64,000 nt of DNA, from positions 97,578 through 161,577 of the forward strand of contig JANQMO010000044.1 of the NCBI GenBank assembly GCA_028280025.1, written 5' to 3'. Below the pieces are notes generated by a model, which made no database searches, was not told where the DNA came from, and saw only the letters and a list, made by a program, of their open reading frames with translations. A program made the translations under genes and the position numbers. This DNA comes from Chlorobium sp. (GTDB lineage: Bacteria; Bacteroidota; Chlorobiia; Chlorobiales; Chlorobiaceae). How positions within the stretch are numbered: position 1 is the first letter of the stretch; each line of letters starts with the position of its first letter. This document shows positions 26,080 to 34,911 of the stretch, piece after piece.

Positions 26080-26592
26080 TCATCCTTTCGATTTTCCGAA
26101 AAGAGCAAGCCATCGATCCACTTCTTTTTGATGAAGAGGCTCCTCGTTGTATTTGTCCCGATTGAAACCGGTTTTTGCGCTCCTCTTTACCCCTTTGCCG
26201 TCAACGATATATTTCGCGATGAAGGTTTCAGAGAGCATAGATGCCGCACCATACGCCGATGCGTGACGGCATATATAACGGTCTGACGAGACAATGGTGA
26301 AATTCGAAGTACTGCCGTGCAGGGATGAGAGATAGTCTATGATCCAGTCGTCGGCAGTCTGTCCCTTCCGGGTAAAAATTCTGTTGAGGACGCCATAATC
26401 ATGGTGCTCTCTCCCGGCATTCTTTCCGTCATACACAACCGTCACCCTTGCCTGCTCCGACACCTGGAAATTCATGAGCAGCGATTCTGCACGCTCACGC
26501 ATCTTTTCGAGCGGCCGGTCCGATACATCTTCAAAAAGTTTGTACAGGAGGTTGTAGCCGTCAATGATATATTCCCTGTTCCTCCTGGTCAC
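26080..26592 (-). CDS. NYN-domain (YacP-like) ribonuclease-type protein
   Basis: The 170-residue protein has the NYN/PIN-like pattern. YIIDGYNLLYKL at the start carries the first acidic residue, VTVVYDGKNAG the next, TADDWIIDYL two more, and IVSSDRYICRHA the last. Relatives such as Bacillus Rae1 (YacP) cut mRNA on the ribosome. The role here is inferred only from the family. The gene is divergent from mraZ. Confidence 0.82.
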   Translation of the reverse strand: MTRRNREYIIDGYNLLYKLFEDVSDRPLEKMRERAESLLMNFQVSEQARVTVVYDGKNAGREHHDYGVLNRIFTRKGQTADDWIIDYLSSLHGSTSNFTIVSSDRYICRHASAYGAASMLSETFIAKYIVDGKGVKRSAKTGFNRDKYNEEPLHQKEVDRWLALFGKSKG

Positions 26593-26755
26593 ATCTCATT
26601 CCTCAGATAGTTGTCCTGGTCTTGTCGAGCGGTGTTTCGGCAGCCTTTCTTTGCCGTAAGGTACGAATAATAACAAAAGTTGTACAGATGTTCGGGTATG
26701 CTGTCTTGAGGGACGAAACTCTTCTGTTTTAATCTCGGAAGCTTTTTTTTACATT

Positions 26756-26792
26756 AAAGTGGTAGAGAGTGGTAAAGATTGGGTCAAAGTGT
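26756..26792 (+). promoter_or_regulatory. MraZ operator: four MraZ boxes at 10-bp spacing
   Basis: Four 7-base units, AAAGTGG, AGAGTGG, AGATTGG and AAAGTGT, start at 26756, 26766, 26776 and 26786, each separated by 3 bases. This is the known MraZ-box pattern (AAAGTG[G/T] every 10 bp). The array ends 7 bases before the mraZ ATG and must overlap the mRNA leader, so MraZ should repress its own operon from here. Confidence 0.88.
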
Positions 26793-26799
26793 GTGAGAT

Positions 26800-27309
26800 A
26801 TGGCGGGTTTTATCGGAAAAGAACAGCATGCAATCGACGAAAAAGGTCGACTTATGATTCCGGCGCGTTTCCGGAAGCGGCTTGCATCGGTGCAGGATGG
26901 CAGGAACCGGGATTCGAAGCAGGTTCTTTTCTATGTCATGAAAGCGATCGACGGTTCCCTTGAGCTGTATGAGCCGCATGTCTGGGAGGAAAAGGAACAA
27001 AGTCTCTCCGCACTTTCGGATTTCAATCCTGACGAGCGGATGCTCAAGACGTTGATGTATGAAAGCCTCGAGGGCGTTGAAATGGATCGTCAGGGAAGGA
27101 TTGCGCTTCCCAGGGAATTCATGCTGCATGCAGGGATCACGAAAGATGTTATTATCATCGGCGCAAATGTCAAGATGATTCTCTGGTCGCCGGAGAGTCT
27201 CAAAGCTGTGCTCAGGGAGAACGGCTCACGTATTCAGGCACTGGCGAGCCAGTATTTTAAGGGGGCATATGGACAAGGTTCTGTATCACCATCCGGTGAT
27301 GGTGCATGA
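26800..27309 (+). CDS. mraZ: Transcriptional regulator MraZ
   Basis: MraZ is an AbrB-like ring-forming repressor of the dcw operon. The 169-residue protein has the two expected half-repeats: DEKGRLMIPARFRKRL near residue 13 and DRQGRIALPREFMLHAG near residue 90. The intervening loop is slightly longer than in E. coli. A ribosome site is poorly defined because the operator lies immediately upstream. The last 41 bases overlap rsmH. Confidence 0.95.
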   Translation: MAGFIGKEQHAIDEKGRLMIPARFRKRLASVQDGRNRDSKQVLFYVMKAIDGSLELYEPHVWEEKEQSLSALSDFNPDERMLKTLMYESLEGVEMDRQGRIALPREFMLHAGITKDVIIIGANVKMILWSPESLKAVLRENGSRIQALASQYFKGAYGQGSVSPSGDGA

Positions 27310-28261
27310 AGTTGTTGCGCATCTGCCGGGAAGAGAGGGGCTCTATATTGACGGTACGCTCGGCGGCGGGGGGCATGCAGAGGCAATCCTCCGGGATCTG
27401 CACAAAAGAGGGCTCGAAAAGGATTCGTTTTTTATCGGTATTGATCAGGATCGCGATGCGATTGCGGAAGCGAAAAAAAAACTTGCTCTGTATTCGGGGA
27501 TGACGCAGTTGATCAAGGCTAATTTTCAGGATATTGCCGCAATTGTGGCTGCATTCAGGGCGAGCCGCAGCGATGGTATGCCGGTAGCTTGTATTTTGCT
27601 CGATCTGGGCGTTTCGTCCTACCAGATCGATACGGCCGGGCGCGGGTTCAGTTACCTTCAGGAGGGCCCGCTGGACATGCGGATGGCAGCCGATTCAGGC
27701 ACAAAAGCCTCGGATGTTCTCAACAGCATGGATGCTCATGAACTTGCAGGCATATTTTTCAGGTTTGGCCAGGAGCGGTTGAGCAGAGCAATTGCCGATG
27801 CGGTGTGTTCGTGGCGGAGGAAGTACGGCGAGATTCGCAGCACCGGCGATCTTGCCGCTATTGTCAGGGGGGTTGTCAAGGGAAAGGATCGGCAGGTCAA
27901 GTCGCTTGCACGGATTTTTCAGGCTGTGAGAATTGTGGTGAATGACGAAACAGGTGTTCTTGAGCGGGTTTTGAAAGATGGTACAGCGCTTCTTGACCGA
28001 TGGGGAAGAATGGCTGTCATCAGCTACCACTCTCTCGAAGACCGTGCAGTGAAACGATATTTTGCGGCAATTGCCAAAGATGACTGGGGGCCGAAAGGCG
28101 TTGGTCTTCGTGAACCTCTACAGAGGGCGGCATTCAGGACTGTTACCCCCAAGCCTCTTGTCGCATCGGCGGATGAAATACGTTGCAATCCACGCTCGCG
28201 AAGTGCAAAGCTGAGGGTGATCGAGAAAATTGAAGCCGTGGCCGATAGACCCGCCCCATGA
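27269..28261 (+). CDS. rsmH: 16S rRNA (cytosine(1402)-N4)-methyltransferase RsmH
   Basis: RsmH (MraW) uses SAM to methylate N4 of C1402 in the ribosomal P site. The 330-residue protein begins HHPVMVHEVVAHL and has the SAM-binding YIDGTLGGGGHAEAIL. It also has LLDLGVSSYQID, GPLDMRMA and the C-terminal VISYHSLEDRAVK and NPRSRSAKLRV. The ATG at 27269 lies within the end of mraZ and has aaggggg just upstream. Confidence 0.97.
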   Translation: MDKVLYHHPVMVHEVVAHLPGREGLYIDGTLGGGGHAEAILRDLHKRGLEKDSFFIGIDQDRDAIAEAKKKLALYSGMTQLIKANFQDIAAIVAAFRASRSDGMPVACILLDLGVSSYQIDTAGRGFSYLQEGPLDMRMAADSGTKASDVLNSMDAHELAGIFFRFGQERLSRAIADAVCSWRRKYGEIRSTGDLAAIVRGVVKGKDRQVKSLARIFQAVRIVVNDETGVLERVLKDGTALLDRWGRMAVISYHSLEDRAVKRYFAAIAKDDWGPKGVGLREPLQRAAFRTVTPKPLVASADEIRCNPRSRSAKLRVIEKIEAVADRPAP

Positions 28262-28312
28262 AGGCGGATGTGCCGGTTTTTACCGGAAGTCATAGCAAGA
28301 GGAGGAAGAGAG

Positions 28313-28792
28313 ATGAAATATACTGCTGAACAACAGATTTCTTTTGATCATATGTTTTCCATGCTGAAAGGCGTGTTTCTCAGGCTGCGTCCTCCGACAT
28401 CCGCTTTTGTCGGCATGGGACAGGATGCGCATGTGTTCCGAAAGGCATCAAAAAAAGCGTCTGCGCGGCGGTTTAAGGGCGGTATGCAGCAAGACGCGGG
28501 TACAGCGGATAATCAGTCCGGTGTACGTTCCCTGCTCAGCTTGCGGACCTTTGCCCTGATTTTTATCGGGACAGTGTTTCTGGTCATCTATATCAATAAC
28601 CTGCTGACCATCAATTCGCTTTCGATGGAAAACGAGCGTCTTCGTGAACGTATCGGGATCAGCAAAAGCATTAATGCGGCACTTGAGCTTCAGCTCCAGG
28701 AGATTCACGCGGTTCATAATATAACGGCGCGAGCCGAAAGCATGGGGCTGAAAGCCCGGATTGAACCGGCCGTAATCATCAGGACTGACTGA
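28313..28792 (+). CDS. ftsL: FtsL-like cell division protein
   Basis: FtsL is a bitopic divisome protein that with FtsB links FtsQ to FtsWI. The product is 159 residues, with a charged cytoplasmic segment of about 75 residues. A single membrane helix (TFALIFIGTVFLVIYI) and a periplasmic coiled coil follow. I start it at ATG 28313, preceded by aggagg, not at an upstream TTG. Identification rests on topology and on the position between rsmH and ftsI, since FtsL sequences are poorly conserved. Confidence 0.8.
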   Translation: MKYTAEQQISFDHMFSMLKGVFLRLRPPTSAFVGMGQDAHVFRKASKKASARRFKGGMQQDAGTADNQSGVRSLLSLRTFALIFIGTVFLVIYINNLLTINSLSMENERLRERIGISKSINAALELQLQEIHAVHNITARAESMGLKARIEPAVIIRTD

Positions 28793-28809
28793 CGGAGGAG
28801 GCAGGGGGC

Positions 28810-30825
28810 ATGCAAAAAAAACGTGACTCGGCCGTTTCGAAAGGTGCCTCGGACAGGGAGTTCGGATGGCGCCTTCTGGTGGTTGCACTCATTTTTCTTG
28901 CCCTTCTTTCGCTTATCGTCGTCCGCCTGCTGAGCGTTCAGATCGTCGACGTTCAGAAATACAAAAAAATGGCCACCCGGCAGCATGAACGCGAGATGAG
29001 CGTGCAGGCCAAAAGGGGCAGAATGCTTGACCGTTCGGGAAGGTGTCTTGCCGAAAGTGTTCAAATGATCTCCTTCTATGCCGATCCGTACCTTGTCCGC
29101 AATACCCCTCTGAGAAGCAACGGCAGGAGGGATACCGTCAGCAGAGTATCTGAAGTGTCGGCTCTGTTTGCCCGCCATTTCGGAAAAAGCAGAAGTCATT
29201 ACAGACGAAAGCTTCAAAAAAAGAACCGGTTTGTCTGGATGGAGCGGTCCGTGCCTATCGCCCGTGCAGAGAAGCTCATGAAGGAAGCGGTGACGGGCAT
29301 CGGTTACGAAAAAGAGCAACAGCGTTACTATCTCAATATTGCCTCGCAGGTTATCGGACTTACAGACCGGGATAACCGGGGTGTCAGCGGTCTTGAAAAA
29401 AAGTTTCACGAAGAACTCAAAGGGCATGACGGGATCAAGGTTTTTCAGCGGAATGCGACAGGTGAGCGGTTTATCGATGCTGATGAAGAACAGATTCCTG
29501 CCCGTGAGGGTCTGAGTCTGCAATTGACAATCGATGCCGATATCCAGTCCATCGTTGAGGATGAACTGCAGAATGCCGTCCGCCGTTTCGATGCCGCAGC
29601 GGCAACCGGAATTGTGATGGATGTCGGAACAGGTGAAATCCTGGCAATGGCCAGCAGCCCGTCGTTCAATATGAACAACCGGCGGGGGTATCGTCCGGAA
29701 AAAGCGCGGAACAGGGCGATAACCGATGCCTTCGAACCGGGTTCCACCATCAAGATCGTCATGGCTGCGGCGGCGACAGAGGTGCTGCACAGGCAGGCAG
29801 GCGACTCACTCGATGCGCATAACGGTACCCTGGTCCTGCACCGGAGGGTGATCAGGGACCATGAAAAATATGATCGGATGACATTCCGGGAAGCGATGGT
29901 GCATTCGAGCAACATCGTTGCGGCGAAAACAGCAATGGCATTGGGCGCTGATGCCTATTACCGGTATATAAGGCGGTTCGGGTTCGGACAGAAAACCGGC
30001 ATCGATCTGCTTGGGGAGTCAAAAGGGCTTCTGAAAAAGCCGGAGAGATGGGATAAGACAACGCTTCCCTGGATGGGCTACGGATATGCCTTTACTGCTA
30101 CTCCTCTGCAGGTGCTGCAGGCATATGCCGCTGTTGCAAATGACGGCTTGATGATGCGCCCCTATGTTGTCAGGAGCATCATGGACAGGGACGGAAATGT
30201 TGTAAAGCGGACGCATCCGAAAACGGTTCGGCAGGTTGTTCATCCCGAGACAGCCAGGTACCTGATAGAAGAGTATCTCGAGCCTGTTGTCGCCGAGGGA
30301 ACCGGAGCTCTTGCAGCGCTGCCTGGTATAGCGGTTGCCGGAAAAACCGGAACGGCTCAAAAGCTCAAAAGCGGTTCATATCATCGGGGGGATTACGTGG
30401 CTTCTTTTGTCGGTATGTTCCCTGCCGGCAAGCCCGAAATTGCGGCAATAGTCGTTGTCGACGAGCCGAAAACCGCGTATTATGCCAGTTCGGTAGCCGC
30501 TCCGGTTTTTGCTGCTGTCAGCAAAAGGATGATCGCGATTTCAGAGCCGCTCAAGCAAAAGCTCGCTCTTGTTTCGCCCCGGCAGCGTGAGCTTGATTCC
30601 CTGTCGTTAATATCTGTGCCTCAGCTTGTCGGACTTCCGGGCAGAGACGCGAGGAAGCTTCTTGAATGGTCGGATCTGGTGATGGAGTACCGGGGAAATC
30701 TGAATGATGTTGTCACGGCACAGGCTACGGCCTCGGGCTCGATGGTTGATGCCGGGTCGGTTGTACAAGTGACGCTTGGGGCCGCCGAGGCGCGACATGG
30801 TGAAAATGTGAGCACAATCCACTGA
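28810..30825 (+). CDS. ftsI: Peptidoglycan transpeptidase FtsI (class B PBP) with a PASTA domain
   Basis: FtsI (PBP3) crosslinks septal peptidoglycan. The 671-residue protein has one N-terminal membrane segment (about residues 22-42) and a dimerisation-type domain. The transpeptidase has the active serine 312 in GSTIK, SSN (in HSSNIVAAK) and KTG (GKTGTAQ). A single C-terminal PASTA domain (VPQLVGLPGRDARKLL, from about residue 600) is present, a Spo0VD/Pbp2x-like feature not seen in E. coli. The gene ends 4 bases before murE. Confidence 0.95.
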   Translation: MQKKRDSAVSKGASDREFGWRLLVVALIFLALLSLIVVRLLSVQIVDVQKYKKMATRQHEREMSVQAKRGRMLDRSGRCLAESVQMISFYADPYLVRNTPLRSNGRRDTVSRVSEVSALFARHFGKSRSHYRRKLQKKNRFVWMERSVPIARAEKLMKEAVTGIGYEKEQQRYYLNIASQVIGLTDRDNRGVSGLEKKFHEELKGHDGIKVFQRNATGERFIDADEEQIPAREGLSLQLTIDADIQSIVEDELQNAVRRFDAAAATGIVMDVGTGEILAMASSPSFNMNNRRGYRPEKARNRAITDAFEPGSTIKIVMAAAATEVLHRQAGDSLDAHNGTLVLHRRVIRDHEKYDRMTFREAMVHSSNIVAAKTAMALGADAYYRYIRRFGFGQKTGIDLLGESKGLLKKPERWDKTTLPWMGYGYAFTATPLQVLQAYAAVANDGLMMRPYVVRSIMDRDGNVVKRTHPKTVRQVVHPETARYLIEEYLEPVVAEGTGALAALPGIAVAGKTGTAQKLKSGSYHRGDYVASFVGMFPAGKPEIAAIVVVDEPKTAYYASSVAAPVFAAVSKRMIAISEPLKQKLALVSPRQRELDSLSLISVPQLVGLPGRDARKLLEWSDLVMEYRGNLNDVVTAQATASGSMVDAGSVVQVTLGAAEARHGENVSTIH

Positions 30826-30829
30826 AAAG

Positions 30830-32341
30830 ATGGGATCGATAAGACTGCATGGGTTACTGGATTGTCTGGATGTGCCGGGGCTTGCCGGCAGCGGCAATAC
30901 CGGTCTTTCGATACGCGGGATTGCATCCGACTCCCGTAAGGTTGCCGACGGCTTTCTTTTTATCGCTGTACAAGGGTTCGAGACCGATGGGCACCGCTAC
31001 ATCGATGAAGCGGTCCGTAACGGAGCAGGTGTTGTTGTCTGTGAAAAAGTGCCCGATAACCTGCACGAAGAGGTTGTGTATGTTGCCGTGCCTGATTCGA
31101 GGGCAGCAATGGCCAGGATAGCCAAACGATTCTACCGTGATATTGCCGACACGCTTGACATTATCGGGGTGACAGGCACGAACGGCAAGACAACCACTGC
31201 ACGCCTCATGGCGGCAGTGATGAACGATTGCGGCATATGCACCGGGTATATCGGCACAGGTCTGGCCATGGCGGGGGGAGAAACGATCCCTCTCGATAGA
31301 ACGACCCCCGAAGCAGAAGACCTTCATCGCCTGTTTGCCATGATGGCCGAACGGGGATGCACGGCGGTCGTTATGGAGGTTTCCTCTCATGCACTGGTTT
31401 TACAGAGAACACACGGTATCGGTTTCAGAGGAGCAGTTTTTACAAACCTGACACAGGATCATCTTGATTTTCATCGTACAATGGAAGACTATGCCCGGGC
31501 AAAACGGATGCTCTTCGGTTCGATCAGGCCGGGTGGGTTTGCTGTTGTCAATGCGGATGATCCATGGGCCGAAACCATGGCGGACAATCGTGGAGACGCT
31601 GCTCTGTTATGCTGTTCTGTCGGACAAAGCGTTTTCAACTGTACCGGGGGCGTTGTACTGCAGGCCGATGTGGTGTCAGCCGACATGGAAAAGAGCGTGG
31701 TGCATATCGGCAGCGGCGAAAACCGCATCACGGCAGCATTCCGGCTGCCGGGGCTTTACAACGTTATGAATATGCTGGAAGTGTTTGCAGCCTCAACAGC
31801 CATGGGGCTGCAGCCCGGAATGGTTGTCCGGTCTCTTGAACAGGCGGGTCCTGTCGAAGGCCGAATGGAGATCGTCAGCGGAGAGGGGGACGGCTGCTCT
31901 GTTGTCGTCGATTACGCACACACCCCTGACGCACTTGAAAAAGTGCTCGGGACGCTGCGCGAGCTCGCCAAACCGGGTTCCAGGCTTGCTGTCGTCTTCG
32001 GCTGCGGAGGAAACCGCGACAGAAAAAAACGGCCGAAGATGGGTAAGGCGGCCTCGAACGGTGCCGATAGTATTATTATAACGTCGGATAATCCAAGGGA
32101 TGAAGAGCCCGGCACTATCCTCGACGATATCACAAAGGGGATTTCCGCCTCTCTTTTCATGAGGATCGCCGACAGGGCCGAAGCAATCCGCTGCGGAGTC
32201 AATCTGATGAAAGATGGTGATATTCTGCTTGTTGCCGGAAAGGGCCACGAAGCCTATCAGGAAACAGCCGGCCATCGCCGGCACTTTTCTGACCGGGAAA
32301 TAGCACAATCTGTATTGCGTCAAAGAAAACACGGTAATTGA
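30830..32341 (+). CDS. murE: UDP-MurNAc-L-alanyl-D-glutamate:2,6-diaminopimelate ligase
   Basis: MurE adds the third amino acid to the peptidoglycan precursor. The 503-residue protein has the ATP site GVTGTNGKTTTARL, the middle-domain EVSSHALVLQRT, and the DNPR motif (residues 420-423) that selects meso-diaminopimelate rather than lysine. This fits a Gram-negative wall. The start is ATG 30830. Confidence 0.97.
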   Translation: MGSIRLHGLLDCLDVPGLAGSGNTGLSIRGIASDSRKVADGFLFIAVQGFETDGHRYIDEAVRNGAGVVVCEKVPDNLHEEVVYVAVPDSRAAMARIAKRFYRDIADTLDIIGVTGTNGKTTTARLMAAVMNDCGICTGYIGTGLAMAGGETIPLDRTTPEAEDLHRLFAMMAERGCTAVVMEVSSHALVLQRTHGIGFRGAVFTNLTQDHLDFHRTMEDYARAKRMLFGSIRPGGFAVVNADDPWAETMADNRGDAALLCCSVGQSVFNCTGGVVLQADVVSADMEKSVVHIGSGENRITAAFRLPGLYNVMNMLEVFAASTAMGLQPGMVVRSLEQAGPVEGRMEIVSGEGDGCSVVVDYAHTPDALEKVLGTLRELAKPGSRLAVVFGCGGNRDRKKRPKMGKAASNGADSIIITSDNPRDEEPGTILDDITKGISASLFMRIADRAEAIRCGVNLMKDGDILLVAGKGHEAYQETAGHRRHFSDREIAQSVLRQRKHGN

Positions 32342-32368
32342 CGCGAGAAAAAAGCATGAGCCGTTGCT

Positions 32369-33781
32369 ATGAAAGCTTGTCTTGAAAGAGCTGATTTTGA
32401 AAAAAGAGGGCGTCTGGCCGGTTTCCCGGACGATGATCCTCTGATCTTCCGCGAGCCGTCGGTTGTCATCGACTCGCGAAAGATACATGGAGGGGAAATC
32501 TTTTTCGCGCTCAAAGGCGAGAGGACGGATGGACATCATTTTGTCGGCCAGGCGTTCGGAAAGGGTGCTGCATGTGCCGTTGTTTCAGGAGAGTGGTTCG
32601 ATCGGCAGCCCGCCGAAGAGAGGATCGAGAATGCCCGTTACCTTGTTGTCGATGATACCGTTGCCGCGCTGCAGTCTCTTGCCGGCGCCTATCGTATGAC
32701 ATTCGATATTCCTCTGGTCGGAATCGGTGGAAGCAATGGAAAAACAACGACAAAGGAGATGACCGCTTCAGTGCTCGGCGGCCGTTACAGCGTGCATATG
32801 AGCGAGGGTAACCTCAATAATCATCTTGGTGTTCCCCTGACCCTGTTCGGCCTCAGGAGGAACCATGAGGTTGCCGTTGTTGAAATGGGGATCAATCATC
32901 CCGGCGAGATGGAACAGCTTTGCGATATTGCCGGGCCGACACATGGGCTGTTAACCAATATCGGGCATGAGCATCTCGAATATCTTGTTGATCTTGACGG
33001 TGTTACGCAGGCCGAAACAGCTCTTTACCGCTATCTTGAGCAACACGGCGGCATTATTTTTCTCAACGGCGAGGATCGGCGGCTTGTCGAGGCGGCTGAT
33101 GGTTGTGACAGCAGGGTGATGTATGGCATCAAACATGAGGACAGCAGCGTCTGGGCCGAGGATATCCGTATCGACGGTTCCGGCAAGGCGCTGTTCAGGT
33201 TGTCGTCACACGAAGAGGCCGTGATGGTGCGTCTCTCTTTTGCCGGCCGGCATAACGTTTCCAATGCCGTTGCGGCCGCAGCGGTAGGCCTGCATTTCGG
33301 ACTGCGGCCGCAGGATGCTGCCCGCGGTCTCGAGAGCCTCAGTCCCAAAAGCGGGTGGAAGCGGCTCGAATTTCAGAATGCGGGAGGGATCATTGTCGTC
33401 AACGATACCTATAACGCCAATCCTGATTCAATGCGTCATGCACTTGACCTTTTGTGTGAACTGCCTGCAAAGGGAAAACGGGTGGCGGTTCTGGGCGACA
33501 TGCTCGAACTTGGCGAAGGGAGTGTTTCCGAGCATCGGAACATAGGGCGTTACGCGGCAGGTCTTGAACCGCTCGACATCCTTTTCACGTTCGGTGAAGA
33601 GGCTGCCAGCGTCTGCATGGCGGCCGGAGCGAAATGTTCCGGCAGCTTCATGGAAGAAGAAGCGCTTCAGGAGGCGCTGGATGCTTTGCTGCATCCCGGT
33701 GATGTTCTTCTTTTGAAAGCGTCGAGAGGCATGAGGCTCGAACGGTTCGCTGAGGCGCTCATGAAGCATGCAACCGACTAA
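32369..33781 (+). CDS. murF: UDP-MurNAc-tripeptide:D-alanyl-D-alanine ligase
   Basis: MurF completes the UDP-MurNAc-pentapeptide. The 470-residue protein shows the Mur-ligase P-loop GIGGSNGKTTTKEM, the conserved MSEGNLNNHLGVPLTL and EMGINHPGEM, and the C-terminal VVNDTYNANPDSM with LGDMLELG. It follows murE by 27 bases. Confidence 0.96.
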   Translation: MKACLERADFEKRGRLAGFPDDDPLIFREPSVVIDSRKIHGGEIFFALKGERTDGHHFVGQAFGKGAACAVVSGEWFDRQPAEERIENARYLVVDDTVAALQSLAGAYRMTFDIPLVGIGGSNGKTTTKEMTASVLGGRYSVHMSEGNLNNHLGVPLTLFGLRRNHEVAVVEMGINHPGEMEQLCDIAGPTHGLLTNIGHEHLEYLVDLDGVTQAETALYRYLEQHGGIIFLNGEDRRLVEAADGCDSRVMYGIKHEDSSVWAEDIRIDGSGKALFRLSSHEEAVMVRLSFAGRHNVSNAVAAAAVGLHFGLRPQDAARGLESLSPKSGWKRLEFQNAGGIIVVNDTYNANPDSMRHALDLLCELPAKGKRVAVLGDMLELGEGSVSEHRNIGRYAAGLEPLDILFTFGEEAASVCMAAGAKCSGSFMEEEALQEALDALLHPGDVLLLKASRGMRLERFAEALMKHATD

Positions 33782-33799
33782 TACAACAATGTTCATGTT

Positions 33800-34909
33800 A
33801 TGCTTTATTATTTCCTGCAATATATAAACAACCGCTTCGATCCGCCCGGATTCGGTGTTGTGGATTACATCACCTTCAGGGCGAGTGCGGCGGCGATAAC
33901 CGCACTCCTGATCACTATTTTTGTCGGGCCGAAACTGATCCGTTTCCTTAAGGAGCGGTATATCGAGCCGGTAAAAGAGGAAGCTCCAGCAGAGCACAGG
34001 AAAAAGAAAAAAGAGCTGCCGACAATGGGCGGGACGCTGATCATTTTTTCCGTGCTTGTATCGGGTATGCTCTGGGCTAAATTCGACGATCCTTACGTCT
34101 GGCTGATTTTTCTGTCGCTCATCTGGATGGGCTCGATCGGATTTGTCGATGATTACAGGAAAGTAGTACTCCGGATCAAGGGCGGGCTGAATGCCAAATA
34201 CAAACTGATCGGACAGGTCTCTCTTGGCCTTTTTATCGGGTTTTATACCCGTCTTGATCCCTCTTTTTCCGTGCTTCTGACGGAAACGACGATTCCGTTT
34301 TTCAAAGACCTGATGATCGATTACGGCTGGTGGTACATCCCCCTGGTCGTTTTCATCATCACAGCCGTTTCCAATGCCGTCAACCTGACCGACGGTCTTG
34401 ACGGCCTTGCTGCAGGCGTATCCGGTATCGTTGTTTTCGGTCTTGCCGGATTTGCCTACCTGGGTGGCAACACCGTTTACGCGGAATATCTGGATATAGC
34501 ATACATCCCCGGAGGCGGGGAGGTGACGATCGTCAGCATGGCAATCGTGACCGCGTGCGTTGGTTTTCTCTGGTTCAACTCGCATCCGGCGGAAATATTC
34601 ATGGGCGATACCGGATCGCTTGCGCTTGGAAGCGCTATTGCGGTTATCGCACTCCTGATAAAAAAAGAACTGCTCCTGCCGGTCCTTGCGGGAACGTTTC
34701 TTATCGAAACGCTTTCGGTGTCGCTGCAGGTTGCGTGGTTCAAATATACCAGGTGGCGCTATGGGGAAGGCAGAAGGATTTTCCTTATGGCGCCGCTGCA
34801 TCATCACTACCAGATGAAGGGATGGGCGGAAGAAAAGATCGTCATCCGTTTCTGGATTATCACATTGCTGTTTTTTATGGCCAGTCTTATGACATTAAAA
34901 TTGAGGTGA
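33800..34909 (+). CDS. mraY: Phospho-N-acetylmuramoyl-pentapeptide-transferase
   Basis: MraY transfers phospho-MurNAc-pentapeptide to undecaprenyl phosphate, making lipid I. The 369-residue membrane protein contains the motifs PTMGGTLI, FVDDYRK with its catalytic aspartates, NAVNLTDGLDGLA, FMGDTGSLALG and the LMAPLHHHYQMKGW histidine loop. About ten membrane segments are predicted by eye. The ATG at 33800 has no strong ribosome site. Confidence 0.97.
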   Translation: MLYYFLQYINNRFDPPGFGVVDYITFRASAAAITALLITIFVGPKLIRFLKERYIEPVKEEAPAEHRKKKKELPTMGGTLIIFSVLVSGMLWAKFDDPYVWLIFLSLIWMGSIGFVDDYRKVVLRIKGGLNAKYKLIGQVSLGLFIGFYTRLDPSFSVLLTETTIPFFKDLMIDYGWWYIPLVVFIITAVSNAVNLTDGLDGLAAGVSGIVVFGLAGFAYLGGNTVYAEYLDIAYIPGGGEVTIVSMAIVTACVGFLWFNSHPAEIFMGDTGSLALGSAIAVIALLIKKELLLPVLAGTFLIETLSVSLQVAWFKYTRWRYGEGRRIFLMAPLHHHYQMKGWAEEKIVIRFWIITLLFFMASLMTLKLR

Positions 34910-34911
34910 GC

